Shown: piece after piece, positions 16,606 to 23,816 of the stretch | Layout: every line of letters begins with the position of its first letter | How positions within the stretch are numbered: the stretch's first letter is position 1 | Source: Hyphomicrobiales bacterium | Lineage (GTDB): Bacteria; Pseudomonadota; Alphaproteobacteria; Rhizobiales; Xanthobacteraceae | Assembly: GCA_019243195.1 (NCBI GenBank) | Contig: JAFAUQ010000239.1 | Coordinates: 1 to 36,575 of the forward strand | Reading direction: 5' to 3' | DNA length: 36,575 nt | Notes under the pieces: model-generated | Told to the model about the DNA's origin: nothing | The model's database searches: none | What the model saw: the letters and a program-made list of their open reading frames with translations, nothing else | Translations under genes and position numbers: made by a program

Positions 16606-17931
16606 ATGGCAGCTCAAATTCTGCCGATGCCCGGCATAAAGGCGCCGAGCACCCCGATAGGGCACTTTGTTCGACTGGGCGAGACTGGACATCGTCAGTT
16701 GTCCGATCTGCACGCGCAGGGCCGCTTTTCCCCGAAACGCGTCGTGGTCGATGCGTCCCGCTTCCATCATCAAAAAGAGCTAATAGGTGCGTTGCGCTCA
16801 GCGGGCACTCAAATCGTATTGGATACCAAAGCGGCGGAGCTATCGGCCGCCTCAAAGTTCTCTGGATTTGCTCAAGGTGCCCCTTGGGCATCAGCAGCAA
16901 AAGATAAGCCGTTAAGCCCCGATCATTTTCGGCATGATGCCCCAGGCGATGTCATTGGTCAGATTGCGCGATTTGCAGTACAGAACAGGGTGCATGCGGT
17001 ACTGTCACCGAGTCATTTTCTCAGCAAGGGTTCGGCGACAGACTGGTTTCGAATTGATCTTAGAGCTTGCTGTGCGCTACGAGAGGCATTGGACCGTGCC
17101 GGCGGACGGCACATCGGGATTGATTACCTAGTTCTAATTCCGCATGTGGCGCTTGACGATCTCGCCGAGCGTGGCCAGATCCTTGCGTCGGTGAAGAATT
17201 TGCCCTTCGACAATCTTTGGATTCGGGCTTCTGGTTTTGGGGCTGATTCCGGCCCACTCACAACGAGACGGTACATCAATTCGCTTTCAAGAATGAATAA
17301 CTTGGGTAAGCCGATTGTCGCGGACTATCTGGGTGGGCTAGTCAGTCTAGCCGCGGAGGCGTTTGGCTCAATAAGCGGCTTCGCCGAGGGAGTTGGTGAA
17401 CGCGAGCGATTCGATGCACGAGAATGGCACAAGTCGCCGAAACCGCGCGACGACGATGATGTATTCGGACATGCGAGACGTGTGACAATCGCTGGCTTCG
17501 GACGCACAGTTACGTGCGCTGAATTGGCGAAGCTCTGTGAAGCGAAGGGTGGTCGTCGGCTCGTGGCATGCACTAATAGATCGTGTTGCCCGCATGGGCT
17601 GTCTGACGTGTTAGTAAACCCCAAGAGACATAGTTTAAATTACCGCTCAATTCAGATTCGTAGTCTTGAGCAAACGCCAGACTTAAGCCGCCCGCAGCAT
17701 TTTTTGGACGGCGAGATGACGCGCGCAGATCGCCTTTCACGACAGATAAAAGAGTTGAAAACCGGAGATGATCTGCTCACGAAGCGATTGACGGATCATA
17801 GCCATCGTATGGAAAAGCTTCGGGCAACTTTGGAGCATTTCCAAGAGACGAGAGGAGCCAATCATCCTCGTGCGCTGCCGATCGTCGAACGAGGGAACGT
17901 GGCGGAGCATCAGGGGGCAGACAGCGCATGA
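16606..17931 (+). CDS. Unknown protein, first gene of the RES-Xre cassette
   Basis: A 441-aa protein I cannot name. Alternating hydrophobic strands (RVVVDAS, QIVLDTKAAELS, AVLSPSHFL, IDYLVLIPH, NLWIRASGFG, KPIVADYLGG, ISGFAEGVGERERFD) suggest a beta/alpha (TIM-type) barrel over residues 45-270. A cysteine cluster, ACTNRSCCPHG (Cys322, 327, 328; His330), looks like a metal site. Residues 370-415 are charged and probably coiled coil. The ATG at 16606 has an AAGGA site and follows the cassette promoter. Its stop overlaps the antitoxin start (ATGA), so the two are translationally coupled. GC is visibly lower than in the flanking genes, a sign of transfer. The Cys/His cluster faintly recalls tRNA-guanine transglycosylases; this is speculation. 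Confidence 0.8.
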   Translation: MAAQILPMPGIKAPSTPIGHFVRLGETGHRQLSDLHAQGRFSPKRVVVDASRFHHQKELIGALRSAGTQIVLDTKAAELSAASKFSGFAQGAPWASAAKDKPLSPDHFRHDAPGDVIGQIARFAVQNRVHAVLSPSHFLSKGSATDWFRIDLRACCALREALDRAGGRHIGIDYLVLIPHVALDDLAERGQILASVKNLPFDNLWIRASGFGADSGPLTTRRYINSLSRMNNLGKPIVADYLGGLVSLAAEAFGSISGFAEGVGERERFDAREWHKSPKPRDDDDVFGHARRVTIAGFGRTVTCAELAKLCEAKGGRRLVACTNRSCCPHGLSDVLVNPKRHSLNYRSIQIRSLEQTPDLSRPQHFLDGEMTRADRLSRQIKELKTGDDLLTKRLTDHSHRMEKLRATLEHFQETRGANHPRALPIVERGNVAEHQGADSA

Positions 17932-18275
17932 ATGCGAAGCGAGATACTGTCGTTCGATATATTGATGAACTTGAGAAGGTTGGTGGCCTAAAGGGCACCG
18001 ATATAGCCAACATCGCTCAAGTATCAAAAGCGACTGTGTCAAGGTGGGTGAACGGCGCAATGAAGCCGCGCCCGCACATGCAACTTATTTTGTCGGATTT
18101 GCACTACATCGTCGGCCGACTTCAGGAATATTATTCCGCTGATGAAATTCGTATCTGGTTATATGCGCGCCATCCGCAGCTTGAGGGCAAACGCGCAATT
18201 GATATCATCAACGAGGGTGAGTCAGAACGCGTGTTGAATGTCCTCGATCGCCTTGACGCAGAGGCATATCTCTAA
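17928..18275 (+). CDS. Xre/MbcA/ParS-type antitoxin (HTH + DUF2384-like C-terminal domain)
   Basis: A 115-aa antitoxin of the RES-Xre toxin-antitoxin class. Residues 18-50 form a helix-turn-helix (GTDIANIAQVSKATVSRWVNG). The C-terminal half (LQEYYSADEIRIWLYARHPQLEGKRAIDIINEG) is the MbcA/ParS/Xre antitoxin C-terminal domain, which in known complexes plugs the RES active site with its end. The gene overlaps the preceding ORF by four bases and lies three bases before the toxin gene. It probably neutralises the toxin and represses the promoter at 16544-16586 by binding its GTTTCAT repeat. Confidence is high from both the domain pair and its partner. Confidence 0.93.
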   Translation: MNAKRDTVVRYIDELEKVGGLKGTDIANIAQVSKATVSRWVNGAMKPRPHMQLILSDLHYIVGRLQEYYSADEIRIWLYARHPQLEGKRAIDIINEGESERVLNVLDRLDAEAYL

Positions 18276-18278
18276 CAT

Positions 18279-18857
18279 ATGGTTGCACCACACCGAATTC
18301 GCGACAAGCTCCTAATCGATGCATTAGAGGGAATTACTCCAGTGCCATTCGATGGAATGGCGTGGCGCGTGGTCCGCCAAGGGCGCGACGTGCTGATGGG
18401 TAGTTCGGCGGGCGGGCGCTGGGACGATGGCACTTTCGATGTCCTTTACGCCTCCCAAAAAGCCGACGGTGCCGTTGCTGAAAGATATTTTCACCTCAGC
18501 CGGGGACTTCCAGTATTCCCGTCCCGACCAGTCTATCACCTGTTTCAGTTGCGAGTCTCGATGAAACGAGCTCTTCATCTCGCAGATATGACCGCCATTG
18601 CACGGCTAGGTGTGGACACGGCGCGATACGGCGCGCTTTCATATGCCGATCGAACGGATGAATATCCGCGCACACAGGATATCGGAGAAACAGCTCTGTT
18701 TGTCGGGTTTGATGGCCTGATCGTTCCAAGCGCAAGATGGGACTGCGCCAATATTGTCCTATTCTGTGACCGCGTTCCTCCCGATAAATATGAAGTCAGC
18801 CGAGATCACGGTCCGCTTGATTGGAGTGAATGGCAAACGAAGCCATTCGGGTTTTGA
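18279..18857 (+). CDS. RES-domain toxin (NAD+-degrading type)
   Basis: A 192-aa toxin of the RES family, whose characterised members (MbcT, ParT, RES of Pseudomonas and Photorhabdus) consume NAD+ by phosphorolysis or hydrolysis, or ADP-ribosylate a target. Family residues are in place: Arg30 (AWRVV), the GGRWDDGTFDVLYAS block with Tyr57, Glu68 in GAVAERYFH, and Ser151 in DGLIVPSARW, followed by NIVLF. Nothing essential looks missing, so it should be active. It begins three bases after the antitoxin stop. A terminator is not evident; the displaced gene fragment starts 30 bases after its stop. Confidence 0.93.
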   Translation: MVAPHRIRDKLLIDALEGITPVPFDGMAWRVVRQGRDVLMGSSAGGRWDDGTFDVLYASQKADGAVAERYFHLSRGLPVFPSRPVYHLFQLRVSMKRALHLADMTAIARLGVDTARYGALSYADRTDEYPRTQDIGETALFVGFDGLIVPSARWDCANIVLFCDRVPPDKYEVSRDHGPLDWSEWQTKPFGF

Positions 18858-18887
18858 CCCGTCGATCTTACACTTTGCTCGGCACTG

Positions 18888-18963
18888 TTCAATTTCGATA
18901 TTGCGGGCCCGGCCTTCGGCCTGCACGCGCTCGGCGGGCCCTATGCGAGCCCGACGATGTGAG
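18888..18963 (+). pseudogene. Displaced/duplicated 3' end of the flavin monooxygenase gene (right copy of 76-bp direct repeat)
   Basis: In frame this reads FNFDIAGPAFGLHALGGPY and ends at the same TGA as the 15229 gene, but nothing upstream continues the gene. It matches 16411-16486 at 70/76 bases, with mainly third-codon-position changes. It therefore evolved as coding sequence elsewhere, or in an allele, and was not copied recently in place. It marks the right boundary of the RES-Xre cassette. Confidence 0.88.
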
Positions 18964-19030
18964 GGCAGGGCGGCCCGCGCCGGTCAACACGCGGAACAGG
19001 TGGCCGTGCCGTAAGGCGAACTCAAAGCGA

Positions 19031-19471
19031 TCAGGCGACCTTGAGACTGGCCGGCACGGTGCCGCCGCCTTCAGCCAGTTTGGCCATGACTTGCTTGTGA
19101 AGCCAGACATTCATCTCCGCCGAGCCGTCGAGGGCACCGGTGTAACCGAGTTCCTGGGCCAGCTGTTTGCGCGCTGCCAGGCTGCTGTCCAACTTCAGCG
19201 CCTTCATGAGATCGACGATAGACTGCCTCCAATTCAGATCCTCGCCTTGTGCGCCGACCGCCTTCTCGATCATCGCGACGACTTCCGCCTGCGACATCGG
19301 CTTTGGGGCGGCGGCGCCAGTGGGCGTCGCCGGCGCAGCCGCGGAAGGTGCCGCTGCCGATGCTGTGGGCGATGACGTTGTTGCTGACGATGTTGCCGGC
19401 GCAGAAGTCGTTGCTGCCGATGCGCTCTTATGCCCGAAGATTGCCGATACGATGCTTCCGAAGATACTCAT
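19031..19471 (-). CDS. DUF3597 family protein
   Basis: A 146-aa protein matching DUF3597. The N-terminus MSIFGSIVSAIFGHKS is a family signature. A 45-residue Ala/Thr/Pro/Ser linker follows, then the conserved globular part (MSQAEVVAMIEKAV, DLNWRQSIVDLMKALKLDSSLAARKQLAQELGYTG, MNVWLHKQVMAKLAEGGG). The protein has a LysM-free, YidB-like helical character; its function is unknown. A GGGAGGT site precedes the ATG. It lies in a minus-strand group with GlsB- and YidB-type genes, all small and found among stress or envelope genes. Confidence 0.9.
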   Translation of the reverse strand: MSIFGSIVSAIFGHKSASAATTSAPATSSATTSSPTASAAAPSAAAPATPTGAAAPKPMSQAEVVAMIEKAVGAQGEDLNWRQSIVDLMKALKLDSSLAARKQLAQELGYTGALDGSAEMNVWLHKQVMAKLAEGGGTVPASLKVA

Positions 19472-19622
19472 GGCCTACCTCCCTGAGTTTGGGAATGCCG
19501 CTCTGGCCTCCCAGATAACCTTGGAAACGCCGATCTTTGCCCGAACTCACTCCGCGGCCGCGGATGACTGACCTCCATCGACCGCCCTAGTCGGCGCGAA
19601 CTCAATCTTGTGGTCCGGCCCT

Positions 19623-19904
19623 TTAGGGACCGCTGCCGGGATCCGGAATCTTCCGTGCCGCGACAAGTCTGTTCCAGATAAAGAGAACGACGATCGCCCC
19701 GATCGTTGCGGTGATAAATCCGGCTCCCTGGTCGGGGCCGTAATGGCCGACGGCCTGCCCGATGAACGTTGCGAGAAAGGCGCCCGCAATGCCGAGGATG
19801 GTCGTCAGAATAAATCCGGACGGGTTGTTCGCCCCAGGCGAGACCATCCGTGCAATGATACCCGCAACGAAGCCGACGACGATGATCCAGATAATGCCGC
19901 TCAT
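19623..19904 (-). CDS. GlsB/YeaQ/YmgE family stress-response membrane protein
   Basis: A 93-aa integral membrane protein of the transglycosylase-associated (GlsB/YeaQ/YmgE) family. Three helices carry the family glycine pattern: IIWIIVVGFVAGIIARMVSPG, the GFILTTILGIAGAFLATFIG repeat, and GFITATIGAIVVLFIWNRL. Members are induced by envelope or general stress. The ATG at 19904 has a GGAGG site at 7 bases; the track's upstream extension is non-coding. It is likely co-directional with, but separate from, the DUF3597 gene 150 bases downstream. Confidence 0.92.
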   Translation of the reverse strand: MSGIIWIIVVGFVAGIIARMVSPGANNPSGFILTTILGIAGAFLATFIGQAVGHYGPDQGAGFITATIGAIVVLFIWNRLVAARKIPDPGSGP

Positions 19905-20013
19905 TTCTGCCTCCGTTGATGACAAACCAACGCAACGCACGCAGAGTCGCTCTCCGCGCGCATGGGTTCGAGTTGATCGGCACGGGCACAAGTTCCCGTG
20001 CCTGCTCCGGACG

Positions 20014-20580
20014 TTAGACGAGACGAGCCGCTTCGTGCTCGTTCGGCACGCGCCCGTTCGGCGTCAGCTGGTCGACGACGTCGGGAAGTTGCTGGCTCAG
20101 GCCATCCAGCAGTTCCTCACGCGACATTCCCGACTGCGCCATCATCGTGTTGATCCGGTCCGCCCCGAGCGCATTCGCCAGATCGTTGGGAGCGATCGTC
20201 TTGTTCGGGCCTGAGCCGACCCAGGAATCAGCGGCCTCGCCGTGCCCACTTTGCTGGAGTTGCTTGAGCAGGTCGTTGAGGCCGCCGCTCAAAACGCTGC
20301 CGGCATCACGGCCGCCGAACAGGCCGCCTAGCCCGCCCGGCAGCAAGCTGCCGAGCCCACCGGCGCCGCCCGGCACGCCGGCATTGACGTTGCCCGGCGG
20401 CACGCCGGGGCTCGCTGGACCAGCCGTCTGGCCGCCGGTGAAGCTTTTGACCGCCTTGTAGGCAAGCAGGCCGAGGATCGCCATCGTCATCGGCGACATG
20501 CCTCCGCGGCCGCCGGCACTTGGCGTGCTGGGTCCGCGCGGGCCCTGCTGCATGCCGTTGAGGACATCAAGTAGTCCCAT
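20014..20580 (-). CDS. YidB / DUF937 family protein
   Basis: A 188-aa protein of the YidB (DUF937) family. It begins MGLLDVLNGMQQGPRG, then carries a short hydrophobic stretch (MTMAILGLLAYKAVKSF), a Gly/Pro-rich flexible linker (residues 50-95) and the conserved C-terminal helical domain. That domain includes GGLNDLLKQLQQSGHGEAADSWVG, NKTIAPNDLANALG and SGMSREELLDGLSQQLPDVVDQLTPNGRVP. The role is unknown. The ATG at 20580 is best placed after GGGAG. It is the upstream member of the minus-strand stress-type group. Confidence 0.9.
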   Translation of the reverse strand: MGLLDVLNGMQQGPRGPSTPSAGGRGGMSPMTMAILGLLAYKAVKSFTGGQTAGPASPGVPPGNVNAGVPGGAGGLGSLLPGGLGGLFGGRDAGSVLSGGLNDLLKQLQQSGHGEAADSWVGSGPNKTIAPNDLANALGADRINTMMAQSGMSREELLDGLSQQLPDVVDQLTPNGRVPNEHEAARLV

Positions 20581-20959
20581 GTTCATCTCCCAGTTGTTCC
20601 TTCGTTGCGACCTGCGCCCGTCTGTCTTCAACGTTCTCGCTCCGAGGTGGTTCATCGAGGCGCATGGCCCACACTCGTTACCAGGTAGCGAATGGCAATA
20701 GACGGACCCGCAATCGCCAACCAAATATTGGAAAAGTAACTCTGCCCGTCCGAGCGGCTTCAATCGGGCAATTGCACCCGGCCGGTGAAGAATGCCGCTC
20801 GAGCAAGACCGACTGCACGGAAAAAAGTTCCCGTCCGCGCCGTCTGCCGCTGAAACCGATGGGTGAGCGTATCTCCGAATTTGCCTCGCAAGCCACTATC
20901 CTTAGGGATGAGTGACGGCAGGGCGGTTTAGCATCACGACCTTGTGAAATGGCGCGTAA

Positions 20960-21745
20960 ATGGATGTCCTGGGCACCTTGCCGCTCAGCTGGAGGGCGCG
21001 GCTCGCCGGAAAGATGATCATTCCGGTCGCCGCCGGAATGAGCGGTGCGGCCGTATTCCGTGTCGTCAGCGGGCGGGGGATCGACCACTACCTCAAGATT
21101 GGGACCGGAACAGTCGCAGATATCCTGAAGCGGGAGATCGAGAGGACCAAGTGGCTGGCCACGGCCGGGATCCGTGTTCCCAGGATTCTCGAGCGTTTCG
21201 CCGACGAGAATGTTGTTGCCGTGGCAATGACCGCTCTCAGCGGACAAACTGGGGAAACCATCGAACGAGCCGATTGGCGATCCGCGGTTGTGGCGATTGC
21301 GCGGGCCTTCGCGCATTTGCATTCGCTCCCGCTCGCGACCTGTCCGTTCGATGAGAGGCTCGACATTCGTCTCGCCCGCGCACGCGAACTCGTGCGCGCA
21401 GGCGGCATCGATCCCGCCGATTTCGACGAGCGCAACGCCGGGATTGCGCCCGAACACCTTTATGACCGCTTGGCTGCCCGTCTGCCGTTGCCCGAAGATT
21501 GCGTGGTGACACACGGCGACGCAACTTTATCGAACCTGATTTTGGGCGACGACGGCCAAATCGGGTTCCTGGATTGCAGCCACTGCGGAAGAGCCGATCG
21601 CTACGTCGACTTGACGCTTGTGGTGGGCGAACTTGAAGATCGGCTCGGCCCGCAGGCACGCGAGACCTTCGCCGCGGCGTACGGCGGCCTGCCGTGGGAC
21701 GAGAGGAAAGCGGAATACTACCGCGACCTTTATGAATTATTTTGA
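20960..21745 (+). CDS. APH(3')-like aminoglycoside phosphotransferase homologue
   Basis: A 261-aa kinase of the APH(3') type, almost the length of the resistance enzymes (about 264 aa). The ATP-site Lys is in HYLKIG (Lys46). The catalytic loop is VVTHGDATLSNLIL (Asp187, Asn192), the metal Asp is in GFLDCSHCGRADRYVDL (Asp205), and the C-terminus ends RDLYELF as in APH(3') proteins. Known members phosphorylate the 3'-OH of kanamycin-type drugs. This is a chromosomal environmental relative, so the natural substrate may differ. No mobile element flanks it. The start has no strong ribosome site; ATG 20960 or 20964 fits. Confidence 0.85.
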   Translation: MDVLGTLPLSWRARLAGKMIIPVAAGMSGAAVFRVVSGRGIDHYLKIGTGTVADILKREIERTKWLATAGIRVPRILERFADENVVAVAMTALSGQTGETIERADWRSAVVAIARAFAHLHSLPLATCPFDERLDIRLARARELVRAGGIDPADFDERNAGIAPEHLYDRLAARLPLPEDCVVTHGDATLSNLILGDDGQIGFLDCSHCGRADRYVDLTLVVGELEDRLGPQARETFAAAYGGLPWDERKAEYYRDLYELF

Positions 21746-21849
21746 CCGATCTAATTTGCTAAACTCCGCGCCAGATTTCCGCCTGTCGGGCGACCGTAGT
21801 CCTGATGCCGATCCAGCTTCAGTATCCGGCATTGTGATTTCTTCCGTTC

Positions 21850-23265
21850 TCATGCAACCGGTTGTTTGCCAGGTGCCTGCGAGCGTTGGGATAACGCTGC
21901 GAGCGTTGCCACCAAGTCGTCGATGAGCGCTTCCTGGTAACGATAGAACATTTCGTCACCCATCGGCGTGACAATTGACCTCGCGTAACGTTGGGAGCGT
22001 GCTCGCAAATCCGTGAGTTGGCGCACAATATCCCGGGCAGTTGCGCGGGAAACGGATTCTGTCAGCACATTTTCGGGTAAAGCGGCGTGTATTTGCTTAC
22101 GCGTGAGACCCGAACCGGTCAGCTCGCCGAGTCGAGCCTCGAGCTTTTCACGCGCTGAATCAATGCGCCAAAGTTGAAAACGGCTGATGCCTCTCATCGC
22201 ATTGAATAAGAGCGTCACTGCCATCAACAGGTAGACCCAGTACGCCGGCGACATCAGGTCGACCAGCCACGGGAAATACCGGTCGGCTATCGCGGGCTCC
22301 CCCGAAACAAAGAACTGTCGCGCCTCGGCCGCGAGCGGAATTGCGGACGAGGAGCCGGTCGACGTGGGCGGGTTGCCGCGTACGAAACCCGGAAGCTCTG
22401 CTGTGAGCAGTGTAAGCAACGCCACCCGTTCGGCTCGTCCCACGCAGGAGTTGGCCACTATCAGGGTATCGACAGAAGCGACGGGCTTGTCCGCGGGAGG
22501 CGCAGGACGCGTCAGTTCGTAGAGGCCGGCTGGGACGCGCCCGAGGCCCAGCCACCGATGCCGTTTCACCAAGCCCTCGATGCCTTTTGGCGCCGCAATG
22601 TCGAGATCGTGTTCTCTGACCGCGTTCTTCACAAGTTCTGCATCCGCGGCAATCACGATCGCGGCAAGATCCAGCCGGCCGGTTGCCAGCAGTTCAATCT
22701 GCTCCGGCAGTTCATGGTAGGAGAGGCGGACGTTCAGACCGGCGAGGTCCGGGTCCGTGAAAAGCTGCCGCACGAGATACGCCGTACCCGAATTTTCAGG
22801 ACCTATCCCGATCGATGCTCCTCGCAAGTCAGCGAACGTGGCAAAGGCGCGGTCGCGTCGACCCAGCAGCAGAAGGGACTCGGATTCCGGCAGTCGACCT
22901 AATGCTTCAACCCCGGCCCCGGGAGGCGCGGGTATGCCATCCTGCACAAAGGCGAATGTCGCGGTGCAGCGCTCCTGTTTTGCCAAGCGATTAACGTTGT
23001 CGATTGAGCCCTCGGTCGGCACCACTGTAATGCGACCATGTCCGCTGCTCGCACGCGCAGCCAGGCTCGTCGCCAGCGCGTGATACTTGCCTGCAGGATC
23101 GCCTGACAAAAAGGTCGCATGAAGGTAGCTGTAATCCCGTGCAACACCGAAGAATGAGGCGAGCGCGGCAATCGCGACAGCCGTGCTAACAAACAACGAG
23201 ATGCGCAACAAACCTTTGCCGCGCCAGTTGGTTGGTCGGATGGCAATGCGCTTTGGTAATTGCAT
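21850..23265 (-). CDS. Membrane-anchored TAXI-type TRAP solute-binding protein
   Basis: A 471-aa protein. A basic N-terminus and membrane helix (SLFVSTAVAIAALASFFGVA) precede a TAXI-like periplasmic binding domain: HATFLSGDPAGKYHALATSLAAR, TEGSIDNVNRLA, FVQDG, LRGASIGIGPENSGTAYLVRQL and LATGRLDLAAIVI. A second helix (AYWVYLLMAVTLLFNAM) returns the chain to the cytosol, where about 120 mostly helical residues end in QRSQAPGKQPVA. Ordinary TAXI proteins are soluble or lipoproteins, so this double-anchored form with a cytosolic tail may act as a sensor or scaffold rather than a transporter part. No TRAP permease lies nearby. Confidence 0.78.
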   Translation of the reverse strand: MQLPKRIAIRPTNWRGKGLLRISLFVSTAVAIAALASFFGVARDYSYLHATFLSGDPAGKYHALATSLAARASSGHGRITVVPTEGSIDNVNRLAKQERCTATFAFVQDGIPAPPGAGVEALGRLPESESLLLLGRRDRAFATFADLRGASIGIGPENSGTAYLVRQLFTDPDLAGLNVRLSYHELPEQIELLATGRLDLAAIVIAADAELVKNAVREHDLDIAAPKGIEGLVKRHRWLGLGRVPAGLYELTRPAPPADKPVASVDTLIVANSCVGRAERVALLTLLTAELPGFVRGNPPTSTGSSSAIPLAAEARQFFVSGEPAIADRYFPWLVDLMSPAYWVYLLMAVTLLFNAMRGISRFQLWRIDSAREKLEARLGELTGSGLTRKQIHAALPENVLTESVSRATARDIVRQLTDLRARSQRYARSIVTPMGDEMFYRYQEALIDDLVATLAALSQRSQAPGKQPVA

Positions 23266-23816
23266 CGCCAGTACTATCGCTTCAAGCTTCGCCCGAGGAT
23301 CAGCCGGAGTACGGCCGTGACGGCGAGGGTACCGGACAAAGCCGAACGAGAGCCTTCTCGCAGGTTTGCGGTGATGAATCTTGCCGCCTGTTTGTTACGT
23401 GCCATGGCTTTGGCGTAGCTGTCCTGTCCGAGCACCGGCAACTCTATTATTCTAGTGCCGCTTTGAGCCCGACGTTCGCCATTGGAATCGCAACAATTGT
23501 GGTGCGAACTTCGGTTTCGCGGCAGTGATCACGTTTGAGTTTCGCTCAGCTCTCGCGAGCTCAACCGGATCGGCCGACGTTGAGGAGCGTAATCCGGCAG
23601 CGCATCCGGGTACAGGTGGTGGGGCGACAAGCGCGCCGGGCTTGTCGGTTTGCGTCCGGTTGGATTCCAACCGGCGAAGGCGCCGATCCTGTGACCATGT
23701 CATCTCTGCTCGGGTAATTCATCGATTTTTTTATGTAGATAATCCTTAAGGATAGTAGCGCCGAGATCCATGGGGCGTGAGGATGGCCGAGTAGTGCGAC
23801 TGAGAGTTTGTATTTT
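23266..23816. other. Gene-poor region with a decayed composite-palindrome half
   Basis: No convincing gene is seen in this 551-base stretch; short ORFs here have no family features and overlap. The recognisable content is the decayed palindrome at 23452-23528 and its 13-base linker remnant upstream. The last 100 bases must include the promoter of the 23817 gene, in an AT-rich stretch around 23715-23755. Confidence 0.6.
23439..23528 (+). repeat. Decayed half unit of the composite palindrome (linker + A3)
   Basis: CAACTCTATTATT (23439-23451) matches the 13-base linker at 30958-30970 at all but one position. CTAGTGCCGCTTTGAGCCCG follows, and the right side is TGCGAACTTCGGTTTCGCGG, matching palindrome A. 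The closing CTAG is altered to GTGA/TGATC and several arm bases no longer pair. The B half is not recognisable upstream. Confidence 0.8.

Noticed and set aside
16606-17931. Assignment of the 441-aa protein to the phage T4 beta / sce7725-type 'beta family'
   Set aside because: I considered it on size and context only. I could not point to any diagnostic motif, so the protein is left unassigned.
16411-18963. The cassette considered as a prophage or ICE
   Set aside because: It is 2.5 kb, with no integrase, structural, replication or conjugation gene.
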